A stretch of DNA of 64,000 bases from the NCBI GenBank assembly GCA_963662245.2, contig CAXXVQ010000008.1, positions 372,001 through 436,000 of the forward strand, read 5' to 3'. Source of the stretch: JAFGVL01 sp963662245. Lineage in GTDB: Bacteria; Bacteroidota; Bacteroidia; Bacteroidales; Paludibacteraceae. The notes below the pieces were generated by a model. It did not search any database, was not told the origin of the DNA, and was given only the letters and a program-made list of their open reading frames with translations. Within the stretch, counting starts at the first letter, position 1. Every line of letters begins with the position of its first letter. Positions 1 to 8,257 of this stretch are shown here, piece by piece. A program made the translations under genes and the position numbers.

Positions 1-2
1 GA

Positions 3-1289
3 CTACTTACAACGATCTTGTTTGTATTAATTTATCGTTTTGGTTCTTATGTAGTTCTTCCTGGTATCAATCCAGCAGATCTTTCTAGTTTACAAGCACA
101 AACCGGTGGTGGTTTGTTAGCATTATTAGATATGTTCTCTGGTGGTGCGTTTTCAAATGCCTCTATATTTGCATTAGGAATAATGCCTTATATTTCTGCG
201 TCAATCGTGGTACAGTTATTAACTATAGCTGTGCCATACTTTCAAAAAATGCAAAAAGAAGGTGAAAGTGGGCGTAGAAAGATGAATCAAATTACAAGAT
301 ACTTAACAGTTATAATACTATTGATTCAAGGTCCTACATATTTAGTAAACCTTGGCGTGCAATTAAAACAAGTGGGTTCTTCTTTACCTTCAGAATGGTG
401 GTTCTCAGTATCGTCAACTGTTATTCTATGTGCTGGAAGTATGTTTGTAATGTGGTTAGGTGAAAGAATTACTGACAAAGGTGTTGGTAATGGAATTTCA
501 TTTATCATCTTAATTGGTATTATTGCTAGATTTCCACAAGCTGTAATTCAAGAGTTTGCCTCTAGATTAGGTGATGCTGGTGGAGGCTTAATTATGTTCC
601 TTGCTGAAATTATTATATTGTTTGTTGTTATTTCTGCTTGTATTTTATTAGTACAAGGAACCAGAAAAATTCCTGTTCAATATGCTAAACGCGTAGTAGG
701 AAACAAACAATACGGCGGTGTTCGTCAGTACATTCCGTTAAAGATAAATGCAGCAGGTGTTATGCCAATTATCTTTGCTCAAGCAATCATGTTTATCCCT
801 ATTTCAGTAGTTGGATTCTCTCATTCTGAGACTCTTAGCACTTTTGCTTCTGCTTTTATGGATAATACGGGATTTTGGTATAACTTTGTGTTCGCTTTTT
901 TAATTATTGCTTTTACATATTTTTACACTGCGATTACGATTAATCCGACTCAAATGGCTGAAGATATGAAACGCAATAATGGATTCATACCTGGTGTGAA
1001 ACCTGGGAAGAAAACAGCTGAGTATTTAGATTTAGTAATGTCTAGAATTACATTGCCAGGATCAGTTTTCTTAGCAATTGTGGCAATTTTACCAGCGTTT
1101 GCAAGTATTATGCATATCAATCAAGGTTTTGCTCAGTTTTTTGGTGGAACATCTTTATTGATCCTTGTTGGAGTAGTATTAGATACTCTACAACAAATTG
1201 AAAGCTATTTATTGATGCGTCATTATGACGGATTATTAAAGTCAGGAAGAATTAAAGGCCGTACAGGTTCAGCAGTTGCTGCGTATTAA
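3..1289 (+). CDS. secY: Protein translocase subunit SecY (5' end outside window)
   Basis: SecY forms the membrane channel of the Sec translocon, exporting unfolded preproteins and inserting membrane proteins. The reading frame is open from base 3 with no start codon. The first visible residues (LLTTILFVLIYRFGSYV) match the end of the SecY N-terminal arm and TM1, so about 18 residues lie before the window; the TTG at 18 is not the start. Hallmarks are the plug/TM2 region (GIMPYISASIVVQLL), the TM4 region with GITDKGVGNGIS-like sequence, the cytoplasmic loop RRVPVQYAKR-like segment (KIPVQYAKRVVG), and a basic C-terminal tail ending GRIKGRTG. About 428 residues are visible, normal for Bacteroidales SecY. 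The map start codon follows 2 bases after the stop, the usual order at the end of the spc operon. Truncation is due only to the window edge. Confidence 0.97.
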   Translation, partial: LLTTILFVLIYRFGSYVVLPGINPADLSSLQAQTGGGLLALLDMFSGGAFSNASIFALGIMPYISASIVVQLLTIAVPYFQKMQKEGESGRRKMNQITRYLTVIILLIQGPTYLVNLGVQLKQVGSSLPSEWWFSVSSTVILCAGSMFVMWLGERITDKGVGNGISFIILIGIIARFPQAVIQEFASRLGDAGGGLIMFLAEIIILFVVISACILLVQGTRKIPVQYAKRVVGNKQYGGVRQYIPLKINAAGVMPIIFAQAIMFIPISVVGFSHSETLSTFASAFMDNTGFWYNFVFAFLIIAFTYFYTAITINPTQMAEDMKRNNGFIPGVKPGKKTAEYLDLVMSRITLPGSVFLAIVAILPAFASIMHINQGFAQFFGGTSLLILVGVVLDTLQQIESYLLMRHYDGLLKSGRIKGRTGSAVAAY

Positions 1290-1291
1290 GC

Positions 1292-2074
1292 ATGATTTAC
1301 TTAAAGACAGACGAAGAAATTGAGTTACAAAGGGAGAGTAACCTTATTGTTGCTAAGGCTCTGGCAGAAGTAGCAAAGGTTATTAAACCTGGAGTATCTA
1401 CAAAAGACTTAGATAAAGTTGCCGAAGAATTTATCAGGGATAACCATGCTGTTCCAAGTTTTCTTGGATACAGTGGTTTTCCTGCTTCTTTATGTACTTC
1501 ATTAAATGATCAAGTTGTTCATGGAATACCCTCAAAGGATGTTATTCTTAAAGATGGAGATATAATATCTGTTGATTGTGGAGCTCTTAAGAATGGATTT
1601 CATGGTGATTCAGCTTACACATTTTGTGTAGGAGAAGTTGTTCTTGAAATAAAACAACTTTTAGATGTAACTAAGGAGTCTCTTTATAAGGGAATTGCTC
1701 AAGCTGTTGAAGGTAATCGTATTGGAGATATAGGATATGCTGTTCAGTCTTATTGTGAAAGTTATGGTTATTCAGTAGTTAGAGAGATGGTGGGACATGG
1801 TATAGGTCAAAATCTACATGAAGCTCCTGAAGTTCCTAATTACGGTAGAAAAGGCAATGGTGTTAAGCTGAAATCAGGAATGGTTATAGCGATTGAGCCT
1901 ATGATTAATTTAGGTCGTAAAGAATTGTCTTTTGATAAAGATGGCTGGACAACTAGAACTATTGATAGAAAAGCTTCAGCTCACTTTGAACATACAGTAG
2001 CAATAAGGAAAGGAAAGGCTGATATTTTATCAAGCTTTGAATTTATTGAATCGGTTTTAAAAGAGAAAAACTAA
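1292..2074 (+). CDS. map: Methionine aminopeptidase, type I
   Basis: This enzyme removes the initiator methionine from nascent proteins in the cytosol. The 260-residue length is usual for type Ia enzymes without an N-terminal extension. All metal and catalytic residues are visible: His77 (VVHGIP), Asp95 (SVDCG), Asp106 (FHGDSA), His169 (VGHGIG), Glu202 (AIEPM) and Glu233 (FEHT). The ATG lies 2 bases after the secY stop and the infA start comes 9 bases after its own stop, so it is surely part of the ribosomal operon. The secY-map-infA-rpmJ order is widely conserved in Bacteroidota. Nothing is unusual. Confidence 0.97.
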   Translation: MIYLKTDEEIELQRESNLIVAKALAEVAKVIKPGVSTKDLDKVAEEFIRDNHAVPSFLGYSGFPASLCTSLNDQVVHGIPSKDVILKDGDIISVDCGALKNGFHGDSAYTFCVGEVVLEIKQLLDVTKESLYKGIAQAVEGNRIGDIGYAVQSYCESYGYSVVREMVGHGIGQNLHEAPEVPNYGRKGNGVKLKSGMVIAIEPMINLGRKELSFDKDGWTTRTIDRKASAHFEHTVAIRKGKADILSSFEFIESVLKEKN

Positions 2075-2083
2075 GAGAAATAT

Positions 2084-2302
2084 ATGGCTAAACAAGCAGC
2101 GATTGAACAAGACGGTACTATTACAGAGGCGTTATCAAATGCAATGTTTCGAGTTGAGTTAGAAAATGGACATGAGATTACGGCTCATATTTCTGGAAAA
2201 ATGAGAATGCACTACATTAAAATTTTACCAGGTGATAAAGTGAGAGTTGAAATGTCTCCTTATGACTTGACAAAAGGTAGAATCTCATTTAGATACAAGT
2301 AA
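2084..2302 (+). CDS. infA: Translation initiation factor IF-1
   Basis: IF-1 binds the A site of the 30S subunit during initiation and helps IF-2 and IF-3 select the initiator tRNA. The 72-residue product is a single S1/OB-fold with the family signatures IEQDGTITEALSNAMFRVEL, HISGKMRMHYIKILPGDKV and LTKGRISFRYK. Length and sequence are standard. It sits between map and rpmJ in the operon with short spacers. Confidence 0.97.
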   Translation: MAKQAAIEQDGTITEALSNAMFRVELENGHEITAHISGKMRMHYIKILPGDKVRVEMSPYDLTKGRISFRYK

Positions 2303-2320
2303 TATTTAAAAAAAATAAAA

Positions 2321-2437
2321 ATGAAAGTTAGAGCTTCAGTAAAAAAACGCACAGACGATTGTCAAATCGTTAGAAGAAAAGGGCGTTTGTATGTTATTAA
2401 CAAGAAAAACCCTAAGTTTAAACAGCGTCAAGGATAA
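2321..2437 (+). CDS. rpmJ: 50S ribosomal protein L36
   Basis: This 38-residue protein starts MKVRASVKKRTDDCQIVRRK and ends KKNPKFKQRQG, a clear L36. It belongs to the large subunit. In zinc-type (C+) L36 four ligands (C-C-C-H) are present; here I see only one Cys (in TDDCQIV), and the later positions are Tyr, Asn and Lys, so it looks like the zinc-free (C-) form. The gene lies 18 bases after infA and 28 bases before rpsM, its usual place. The ORF is short and easily missed by length cut-offs. Confidence 0.95.
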   Translation: MKVRASVKKRTDDCQIVRRKGRLYVINKKNPKFKQRQG

Positions 2438-2465
2438 TATTATTATTTTTGCAAAAAATTAATTT

Positions 2466-2846
2466 ATGGCTATAAGAATTGTCGGAGTAGATTTACCTCA
2501 AAATAAAAGAGGAGAAGTTGGATTAACTTATATCTACGGAATAGGTCGCAGTAGTGCGAAAAAAATTTTAGAAGAAGCTGGTGTCGATATCAACATTAAA
2601 GTTAAAGATTGGACAGATGACCAAGCTGCTAAAATTCGTGAAATTATTGGTGAAAGTTACAAAGTAGAGGGTGATTTACGCTCTGAAATCCAAACTAACA
2701 TCAAACGATTAATGGATATCGGATGTTATCGTGGTATTCGTCACCGTATTGGACTTCCTTTAAGAGGTCAAAGCACTAAAAATAATGCTCGTACTCGTAA
2801 AGGTAGAAAGAAAACTGTTGCTAATAAGAAAAAAGCAACTAAATAA
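2466..2846 (+). CDS. rpsM: 30S ribosomal protein S13
   Basis: S13 sits in the head of the small subunit and contacts L5 and the P-site tRNA. The 126-residue protein starts MAIRIVGVDLPQNKRGEVGL and has the helix-hairpin-helix segment (TYIYGIGRSSAKKIL), the motif GCYRGIRHRIGLPLRGQ and the basic tail with NARTRKGRKKTVANKKK. The ATG is placed at the conserved N-terminus. It heads the rpsM-rpsK-rpsD-rpoA-rplQ (alpha) segment. Confidence 0.98.
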   Translation: MAIRIVGVDLPQNKRGEVGLTYIYGIGRSSAKKILEEAGVDINIKVKDWTDDQAAKIREIIGESYKVEGDLRSEIQTNIKRLMDIGCYRGIRHRIGLPLRGQSTKNNARTRKGRKKTVANKKKATK

Positions 2847-2884
2847 CATTAAACGAATTTAGTAAGCAAAATTTTAATTTGATT

Positions 2885-3274
2885 ATGGCAAAAAAATCAG
2901 CTGCAACAAAGAAAAGAGTTGTTAAGGTTGATGGTGTAGGTCAATTACATGTACACTCATCATTTAACAACATTATTGTTACTCTTACCAATGGTGAAGG
3001 CCAAGTTATTTCTTGGTCATCTGCCGGTAAAATGGGATTTAGAGGGTCTAAAAAGAATACTCCATATGCTGCTCAAATGGCAGCTCAAGACTGTGGTAAA
3101 GTAGCTTTTGAACTTGGTCTTCGTAAAGTGAAAGCATATGTTAAAGGTCCAGGTAATGGTCGCGAATCTGCAATCAGAACTGTTCATGGGATTGGTATCG
3201 AAGTAACAGAAATCGTAGATGTTACTCCATTACCACATAATGGTTGTCGTCCTCCAAAAAGAAGAAGAGTATAA
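2885..3274 (+). CDS. rpsK: 30S ribosomal protein S11
   Basis: S11 is part of the small-subunit platform near the mRNA exit. Start chosen at ATG 2885 (MAKKSAATKKRVVKVDGVG); an in-frame TTG six bases upstream would add two unlikely residues. The protein has 129 residues with the signatures HVHSSFNNIIVTLTNGEGQ, PYAAQMAAQDCGKVA, VKGPGNGRESAIR and the basic end PLPHNGCRPPKRRRV. The gene lies between rpsM and rpsD as expected. Confidence 0.98.
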   Translation: MAKKSAATKKRVVKVDGVGQLHVHSSFNNIIVTLTNGEGQVISWSSAGKMGFRGSKKNTPYAAQMAAQDCGKVAFELGLRKVKAYVKGPGNGRESAIRTVHGIGIEVTEIVDVTPLPHNGCRPPKRRRV

Positions 3275-3380
3275 TTATTATTTATCAATGTTATGTATGG
3301 ATTACAAAGTTTTAAATCCTCTCTGTAATAGCGGCAACATATCATTGGTTAAGTATTGTAACAATAAAAATAAATAACAA

Positions 3381-3986
3381 ATGGCAAGATATATTGGACC
3401 TAAATCTAAGATTGCTCGTAAATTTGGTGAAGCAATCTTTGGACCAGATAAAGTTCTTTCTCGTAGAAACTACCCTCCTGGTCAACATGGTGTAAATAAA
3501 AGAAAGAAAACATCTGAGTATGGTATTCAGCTTAAAGAAAAACAAAAAGCTAAGTATACTTATGGTGTATTAGAGAAACAATTCCGTAACCTTTTTGAAA
3601 AAGCATCTCGTACAAAAGGTATTAAAGGTGAGGTTTTATTACAATTGTTAGAATCTCGTTTAGACAATGTTGTTTATCGTTTAGGAATGGCACCTACTCG
3701 TGCAGCAGCTCGTCAATTAGTAAGTCACAAACATATTACTGTAGATGGTGCTGTTGTTAATATTCCATCTTATTTATTAAAAGCAGGTCAAGTAATTGCT
3801 GTTCGTGAAAAAGATAAATCTATGGAAGTTATTGTTGAATCATTAAATGGATTTAACCATAGCAAATACCCATGGATAGAGTGGAACGAAAGCTCAATGT
3901 CAGGTTTATTTTTACATATGCCTGAAAGAGCAGATATTCCAGAGAACATTAAAGAACAACTAATCGTTGAATTGTATTCTAAATAA
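3381..3986 (+). CDS. rpsD: 30S ribosomal protein S4
   Basis: S4 is a primary 16S rRNA binder that nucleates small-subunit assembly. It has 201 residues: N-terminal domain starting MARYIGPKSKIARKFGEAI, then the S4 RNA-binding fold around residues 90-150 (ESRLDNVVYRLGMAPTRAAARQLVSHKHITVDG), and an acidic/hydrophobic C-terminus. No zinc-binding Cys cluster is present at the N-terminus (C- form). The 106-base spacer after rpsK is the longest within this ribosomal segment; I saw no terminator or ORF in it. The stop is 10 bases before rpoA. Confidence 0.98.
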   Translation: MARYIGPKSKIARKFGEAIFGPDKVLSRRNYPPGQHGVNKRKKTSEYGIQLKEKQKAKYTYGVLEKQFRNLFEKASRTKGIKGEVLLQLLESRLDNVVYRLGMAPTRAAARQLVSHKHITVDGAVVNIPSYLLKAGQVIAVREKDKSMEVIVESLNGFNHSKYPWIEWNESSMSGLFLHMPERADIPENIKEQLIVELYSK

Positions 3987-3996
3987 TAAAGAATTC

Positions 3997-4989
3997 ATGG
4001 CTATATTAGCATTTCAAAAACCTGATAAAGTAATCATGCTTGAGGCGGACGACTTCCAAGGGAAGTTTGAGTTCAGACCATTAGAGCCTGGTTACGGTAT
4101 TACCGTAGGTAATGCACTTCGTCGTATATTGTTATCTTCTTTGGAAGGATTTGCAATTTCTTCCATTAAAATAGAAGGAGTAAACCACGAGTTTTCAGTA
4201 GTGCCTGGAGTTATTGAAGATGTAACAAACATCATTCTTAACTTAAAGCAAGTTCGCTTAAAGCAAATTGCTGAAGATGTGGACGCTGAAAAAGCTACTA
4301 TTACCATTGCAGGTAAAGAAGAGTTTAAGGCCGGAGATTTAAATAAATCATTAAGTGGCTTTGAGGTATTAAACCCAGATATGATTATCTGTCGTTTAGA
4401 TCCATCTGCAAGTTTACAAATTGAATTAAATATCACTAAAGGGCGTGGATATGTTCCTGCAGAAGAAAATAAACCAGTTGAAGCAGAACTTGGTGTAATT
4501 CCTATCGATGCAATCTATACTCCTATTCGTAATGTTAAATATGCGATAGAAAATTATCGTGTAGAGCAAAAAACAGATTACGAGAAATTAGTGTTAGAGA
4601 TTTCGACAGATGGTTCAATTCATCCAAAAGATGCGTTGAAAGAAGCTGCTAAAATTTTGATATATCACTTTATGTTATTTTCTGATGATAAAATTACTTT
4701 AGATGTAACAGAAGGTGATAGTGCAGAGGAGTTTGATGAAGAAGTTCTTCACATGCGTCAATTGCTTAAAACAAAGTTGGTTGATTTAGATCTTTCTGTA
4801 AGAGCTTTGAATTGTTTGAAAGCTGCTGATGTAGAAACATTAGGTGAACTTTGTCAGTTCAACAGAAATGACTTATTGAAATTCCGTAATTTTGGTAAAA
4901 AATCTTTAACTGAGTTAGATGCCAAATTAGTAAGCCTTAACTTGTCTTTCGGAATGGATATTTTAAAATACAAATTAGATAAAGACTAA
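3997..4989 (+). CDS. rpoA: DNA-directed RNA polymerase subunit alpha
   Basis: This is the RNA polymerase alpha subunit, which dimerises to nucleate the core enzyme and contacts activators and UP elements. Start set at ATG 3997 (MAILAFQKPDKVIMLEADD), giving 330 residues; an upstream in-frame ATG inside rpsD would add ten non-conserved residues. The N-terminal assembly domain has PLEPGYGITVGNALRRILLSS, and the C-terminal domain has LDLSVRALNCLKAADVETLGEL and NFGKKSLTELDAKL. It sits between rpsD and rplQ. Confidence 0.98.
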   Translation: MAILAFQKPDKVIMLEADDFQGKFEFRPLEPGYGITVGNALRRILLSSLEGFAISSIKIEGVNHEFSVVPGVIEDVTNIILNLKQVRLKQIAEDVDAEKATITIAGKEEFKAGDLNKSLSGFEVLNPDMIICRLDPSASLQIELNITKGRGYVPAEENKPVEAELGVIPIDAIYTPIRNVKYAIENYRVEQKTDYEKLVLEISTDGSIHPKDALKEAAKILIYHFMLFSDDKITLDVTEGDSAEEFDEEVLHMRQLLKTKLVDLDLSVRALNCLKAADVETLGELCQFNRNDLLKFRNFGKKSLTELDAKLVSLNLSFGMDILKYKLDKD

Positions 4990-4994
4990 AAGAG

Positions 4995-5477
4995 ATGAGA
5001 CATAATAAAAAATTTAATCACTTAGGTAGAAAGTCTGCTCATAGAAAAGCCATGTTGGCAAATATGGCATGTTCTCTTATTAAACACAAGAGAATTTCTA
5101 CAACAGTAGCAAAAGCAAAAGCTTTGAAAATGTATGTAGAGCCACTTATTACTAAATCGAAAGATGATTCTACACACTCACGCAGAACAGTATTTTCATA
5201 CTTGCAAGACAAAGAAGTAGTTGCAGAATTATTTAGAGATGTTGCAGAAAAAGTAGCTAACCGTCCAGGAGGTTACACTCGCATCTTAAAAACAGGTTAT
5301 CGTTTAGGTGATGCTGCTCAAATGTGTATTATTGAGTTAGTTGACTACAATGAAAACATGTTGAAAGAAAAAGTTGCTAAGAAGAAAACAACTCGTCGTT
5401 CTACTAAAAAAGCTGCTCCAGTTGCTGAGCAAGCTTCAGACGCTGCTTCAACAGAAGAAACGAAGGTTGAAGAGTAG
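4995..5477 (+). CDS. rplQ: 50S ribosomal protein L17
   Basis: L17 lies near the peptide exit on the large subunit. It starts MRHNKKFNHLGRKSAHRKAM and carries TTVAKAKALKMYVEPLITK and the GGYTRILKTGYRLGDAAQM signature. At 160 residues it is longer than the roughly 120-residue E. coli form, with a Lys-rich then Ala/Glu-rich tail (about residues 128-160), a common Bacteroidota extension. It starts 5 bases after rpoA and is the last gene of the operon: a strong terminator follows about 25 bases later. Confidence 0.97.
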   Translation: MRHNKKFNHLGRKSAHRKAMLANMACSLIKHKRISTTVAKAKALKMYVEPLITKSKDDSTHSRRTVFSYLQDKEVVAELFRDVAEKVANRPGGYTRILKTGYRLGDAAQMCIIELVDYNENMLKEKVAKKKTTRRSTKKAAPVAEQASDAASTEETKVEE

Positions 5478-5498
5478 TTTTGAGTACTAAATAATTAT

Positions 5499-5538
5499 AA
5501 AAAAAGAGGAATTAGGTAATCTAATTCCTCTTTTTTTG
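5499..5538 (+). terminator. Rho-independent terminator after rplQ
   Basis: A perfect 12-base stem (AGAGGAATTAG... paired with CTAATTCCTCT) encloses the loop GTAAT and is followed by a run of seven T. It closes the ribosomal operon before enolase. Confidence 0.9.
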
Positions 5539-5540
5539 TT

Positions 5541-5548
5541 TAAATTTG
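5541..5548 (+). promoter_or_regulatory. Bacteroidetes -7 element upstream of eno
   Basis: TAAATTTG fits the TAnnTTTG consensus exactly, 24 bases upstream of the enolase ATG and just after the rplQ terminator. I found no good -33 TTTG at the ideal spacing, so this is a moderate call. Confidence 0.45.
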
Positions 5549-5572
5549 AAGTTAAACTTAAAAAATAATAAT

Positions 5573-6841
5573 ATGAAGATTAGAAATATTCATGCGAGAC
5601 AAGTACTAGATTCTAGAGGTTTCCCAACTGTTGAAGTTGATGTGATATTAGATTGTGGTATTTTAGGCCGTGCGTCTGTTCCATCAGGAGCATCAACAGG
5701 TATACATGAAGCTTTAGAGCTTCGTGATGGAGATAAAACAAAATATAGCGGTAAAGGAGTGCTTAAGGCTGTTGAAAATGTAAACGAAAAGATTGCACCA
5801 GCTTTAATTGGTGTTTCAGCTTTGGAGCAAAGGGTGATTGATTCAAAAATGATTGAGATTGATGGTACATCTACAAAATCAAGCTTAGGAGCTAATGCTA
5901 TTTTAGGAGTATCTCTTGCTGTAGCAAAAGCTGCTGCCGCATATTTAGATATTCCACTTTATAGATATATTGGAGGGGTTAATACATATGTACTTCCAGT
6001 ACCTATGATGAATATTATTAATGGTGGATCTCACTCAGATGCCCCTATAGCGTTTCAAGAGTTTATGATCAGGCCAATAGGCGCTGCTACTTTCTCAGAG
6101 GGACTAAGGATGGGTTCTGAGATTTTTCAACAATTAAAGAAGATTTTTCATGATAGAGGCCTTAGTACTGCTGTTGGAGATGAAGGAGGTTTTGCACCAA
6201 ATCTAGATGGTACAGAAGATGCCTTGAATAGTATTATTCAGGCAATCAAGAATGCTGGTTATGAGCCAGCAAAAGATGTAACAATTGGCTTAGATTGTGC
6301 TTCATCTGAGTTTTATGAGAATGGCTCATATAACTATAAGAAGTTTGAAGGAGAAGGTGGTTTTGTGTTGTCTTCAGAACAACAAGCAGAATACCTTGAA
6401 AAGTTGACTTTAGAATATCCAATTGATTCTATTGAAGATGGAATGGCTGAAGAAGATTGGGATGGATGGAAGTTGTTGACTGAAAAGGTAGGTGATAAAT
6501 GTCAATTAGTGGGAGATGATTTATTTGTTACAAATGTAGCGTTTCTTCAAAAGGGAATTGATTTGAATTGTGCTAATGCAATTCTTATTAAGGTAAACCA
6601 AATTGGTTCATTGACGGAAACTTTGGATGCTATTGAACTAGCACACAGAAATGGATATAATGCTGTAATATCTCACAGATCAGGTGAAACTGAAGATACT
6701 ACAATTGCCGATATATCTGTTGCAACTAATGCAGGACAAATTAAAACTGGTTCTTTAAGTAGATCTGAGCGTATTGCTAAATACAATCAATTATTAAGAA
6801 TTGAAGAGGAATTAGGTAAACAAGCTAAGTATGGTTATTAA
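5573..6841 (+). CDS. eno: Enolase (phosphopyruvate hydratase)
   Basis: Enolase interconverts 2-phosphoglycerate and phosphoenolpyruvate in glycolysis. Start set at ATG 5573 (MKIRNIHARQVLDSRGFPTV), giving 422 residues; the earlier in-frame ATG at 5546 adds nine Asn/Lys residues and overlaps the promoter-like element. Visible motifs are the substrate loop PSGASTGIHEALELRD, GDEGGFAPN, the metal ligand regions IGLDCASSEF, SIEDGMAEEDWDGW and GDDLFVTN, and the catalytic lysine region ILIKVNQIGSLTET followed by SHRSGETEDT. It is a single transcription unit between two terminators. Confidence 0.97.
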   Translation: MKIRNIHARQVLDSRGFPTVEVDVILDCGILGRASVPSGASTGIHEALELRDGDKTKYSGKGVLKAVENVNEKIAPALIGVSALEQRVIDSKMIEIDGTSTKSSLGANAILGVSLAVAKAAAAYLDIPLYRYIGGVNTYVLPVPMMNIINGGSHSDAPIAFQEFMIRPIGAATFSEGLRMGSEIFQQLKKIFHDRGLSTAVGDEGGFAPNLDGTEDALNSIIQAIKNAGYEPAKDVTIGLDCASSEFYENGSYNYKKFEGEGGFVLSSEQQAEYLEKLTLEYPIDSIEDGMAEEDWDGWKLLTEKVGDKCQLVGDDLFVTNVAFLQKGIDLNCANAILIKVNQIGSLTETLDAIELAHRNGYNAVISHRSGETEDTTIADISVATNAGQIKTGSLSRSERIAKYNQLLRIEEELGKQAKYGY

Positions 6842-6858
6842 TTTGGTTGTTATATATA

Positions 6859-6891
6859 AAACAAGGCTACTCATTTGAGTAGCCTTGTTTA
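6859..6891. terminator. Bidirectional terminator between eno and the GH57 gene
   Basis: A near-perfect palindrome (ACAAGGCTACTCA paired with TGAGTAGCCTTGT) with A-rich and T-rich flanks. It can end both the rightward enolase transcript and the leftward glycogen-gene transcript. Confidence 0.85.
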
Positions 6892-8226
6892 TTAGTTATT
6901 TGAACTTTTGTTTTGTTTAATAAGTTTATTGTCAGTTTTTTTTTGTTTCGCAGTCTTAAGTTGCTTCTCTAAAGCGATAATTTTTGCTTCTTGATTATTG
7001 ATTGTCTTTAACAGAGAATTTAATTCTTCATTTTCAATTGATGATGGGAATTGCTCTTCAACTCGTTGTAGGAAATCGGATAAGATATTCATATAATTCA
7101 TGAAAGCTTCATATGGCGATTCATATGGGCTATTATGAGCTATTGAACCCCCGGAGAAGTGCTTAGTACACATATAGTAAAAATGATCGCTTGATTGTAG
7201 TTGTAGCCAGTCATATTGTAAAGCTTTGTCAGTACAAAGTCTTACCCTTTCAGAGATACTATAAAGCTTATGTAAGGCTTCGTTTTGTAAATCATTTCCA
7301 GTCCAAGCACTTAAATCTTTTTCTTCATCTGCCCATGATACAGTTTCGTGAGATGTTAGTACATCAGTAGATTTTACTTTGCTTATAACCTCACTGGCAG
7401 TAGAGAAGTTTACTTTATTGATTAATGCATGGTATGGTAGAGCTTTGAAAAATTCAAAAATACCTGAGTCAATATGATTGTTAATTCCAATGGCTGAATA
7501 ACTCATTCCAATGCTTGTTATCTCCTCATTTGAATCAGAACTAGCAACCCAATTAATGAATTTATCCGCAGTTAATGGATATTGATCCCAGCTCCAATTA
7601 GAAAATCTAAATGCAATATCATCACTAAGTTTAAAGTTTCTCGTAATAATCTTAAGATTCTTGTTGTATGGGTGTGTATACAAGTAATTTGGGCTTTTCC
7701 AGCCTAATATTTGTTTTGCACCTTCTGAAATCACCCCTTTATAACCCATTTGTGCAACTAAATCACCAATCTCATCTGAGTAGATAAGTTCAGTGTTCTT
7801 GAAAACAGATGGTTTAATTCCAAATAAGGATTCAATTTTTTCTGAGTGCTTTTTTACTTGTGATTTGAATTCGTTTTCGTCATAAATAGACGCTAATGAA
7901 TGGGCATAAGTTTCAGCTACAAATTCAATACTTCCTGTATTTGCAAGTTTTTGAAAGCTTTCAATAACCTCAGGAGCATATTGTTCTAATAACTCAAGAG
8001 TGATTCCAGAGATTGAAAAAGTTGCTTTAAACTTTCCGTTTGAACTCTTGATCATATCATAAAGCATCTCGTTTGCAGGGATATAACATTGTTCTGCAAG
8101 TTGCCTTATACTGGCATCACTAGCATAATCATCATAGTAATAGTGATCGCTTCCAATTTCAAAGAAACGATATCTTCTAAGATGCTGTGGTTGATGAAGG
8201 CGGAAATAAAAACAAATAGTTTTCAT
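6892..8226 (-). CDS. GH57 alpha-amylase-like protein, probable catalytic-acid loss
   Basis: This 444-residue protein is a glycoside hydrolase family 57 member, the last gene of a three-gene cluster with a glycosyltransferase and a debranching enzyme, so it probably works on glycogen or another alpha-glucan in the cytosol (no signal peptide). The GH57 barrel shows the N-terminal HQP motif (residues 11-13), EFVAETY (101-107) and the nucleophile segment FKNTELIYSDEIG with Glu146. In active alpha-amylase-type relatives the catalytic Asp lies in a DYETFGEH motif; the equivalent stretch here reads MSYSAIGINN (241-250) followed by the conserved DSGIFEFFKALP, so the Asp seems replaced by Ser242. This suggests a regulatory or binding role, or a changed mechanism. 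Residues about 395-440 are Lys/Glu-rich and look like a coiled coil with a disordered end. Confidence 0.85.
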   Translation of the reverse strand: MKTICFYFRLHQPQHLRRYRFFEIGSDHYYYDDYASDASIRQLAEQCYIPANEMLYDMIKSSNGKFKATFSISGITLELLEQYAPEVIESFQKLANTGSIEFVAETYAHSLASIYDENEFKSQVKKHSEKIESLFGIKPSVFKNTELIYSDEIGDLVAQMGYKGVISEGAKQILGWKSPNYLYTHPYNKNLKIITRNFKLSDDIAFRFSNWSWDQYPLTADKFINWVASSDSNEEITSIGMSYSAIGINNHIDSGIFEFFKALPYHALINKVNFSTASEVISKVKSTDVLTSHETVSWADEEKDLSAWTGNDLQNEALHKLYSISERVRLCTDKALQYDWLQLQSSDHFYYMCTKHFSGGSIAHNSPYESPYEAFMNYMNILSDFLQRVEEQFPSSIENEELNSLLKTINNQEAKIIALEKQLKTAKQKKTDNKLIKQNKSSNN

Positions 8227-8257
8227 AAATATATTTTGGTTATAGTTTCAAAATGTG

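Noticed and set aside
18..20. TTG at 18 as the start of secY
   Set aside because: The frame is open to base 3 and encodes conserved SecY residues before it; the true start lies outside the window.
4092..4436. 114-codon ORF antisense to rpoA
   Set aside because: Antisense shadow of a conserved gene without its own promoter or homology that I can recognise.
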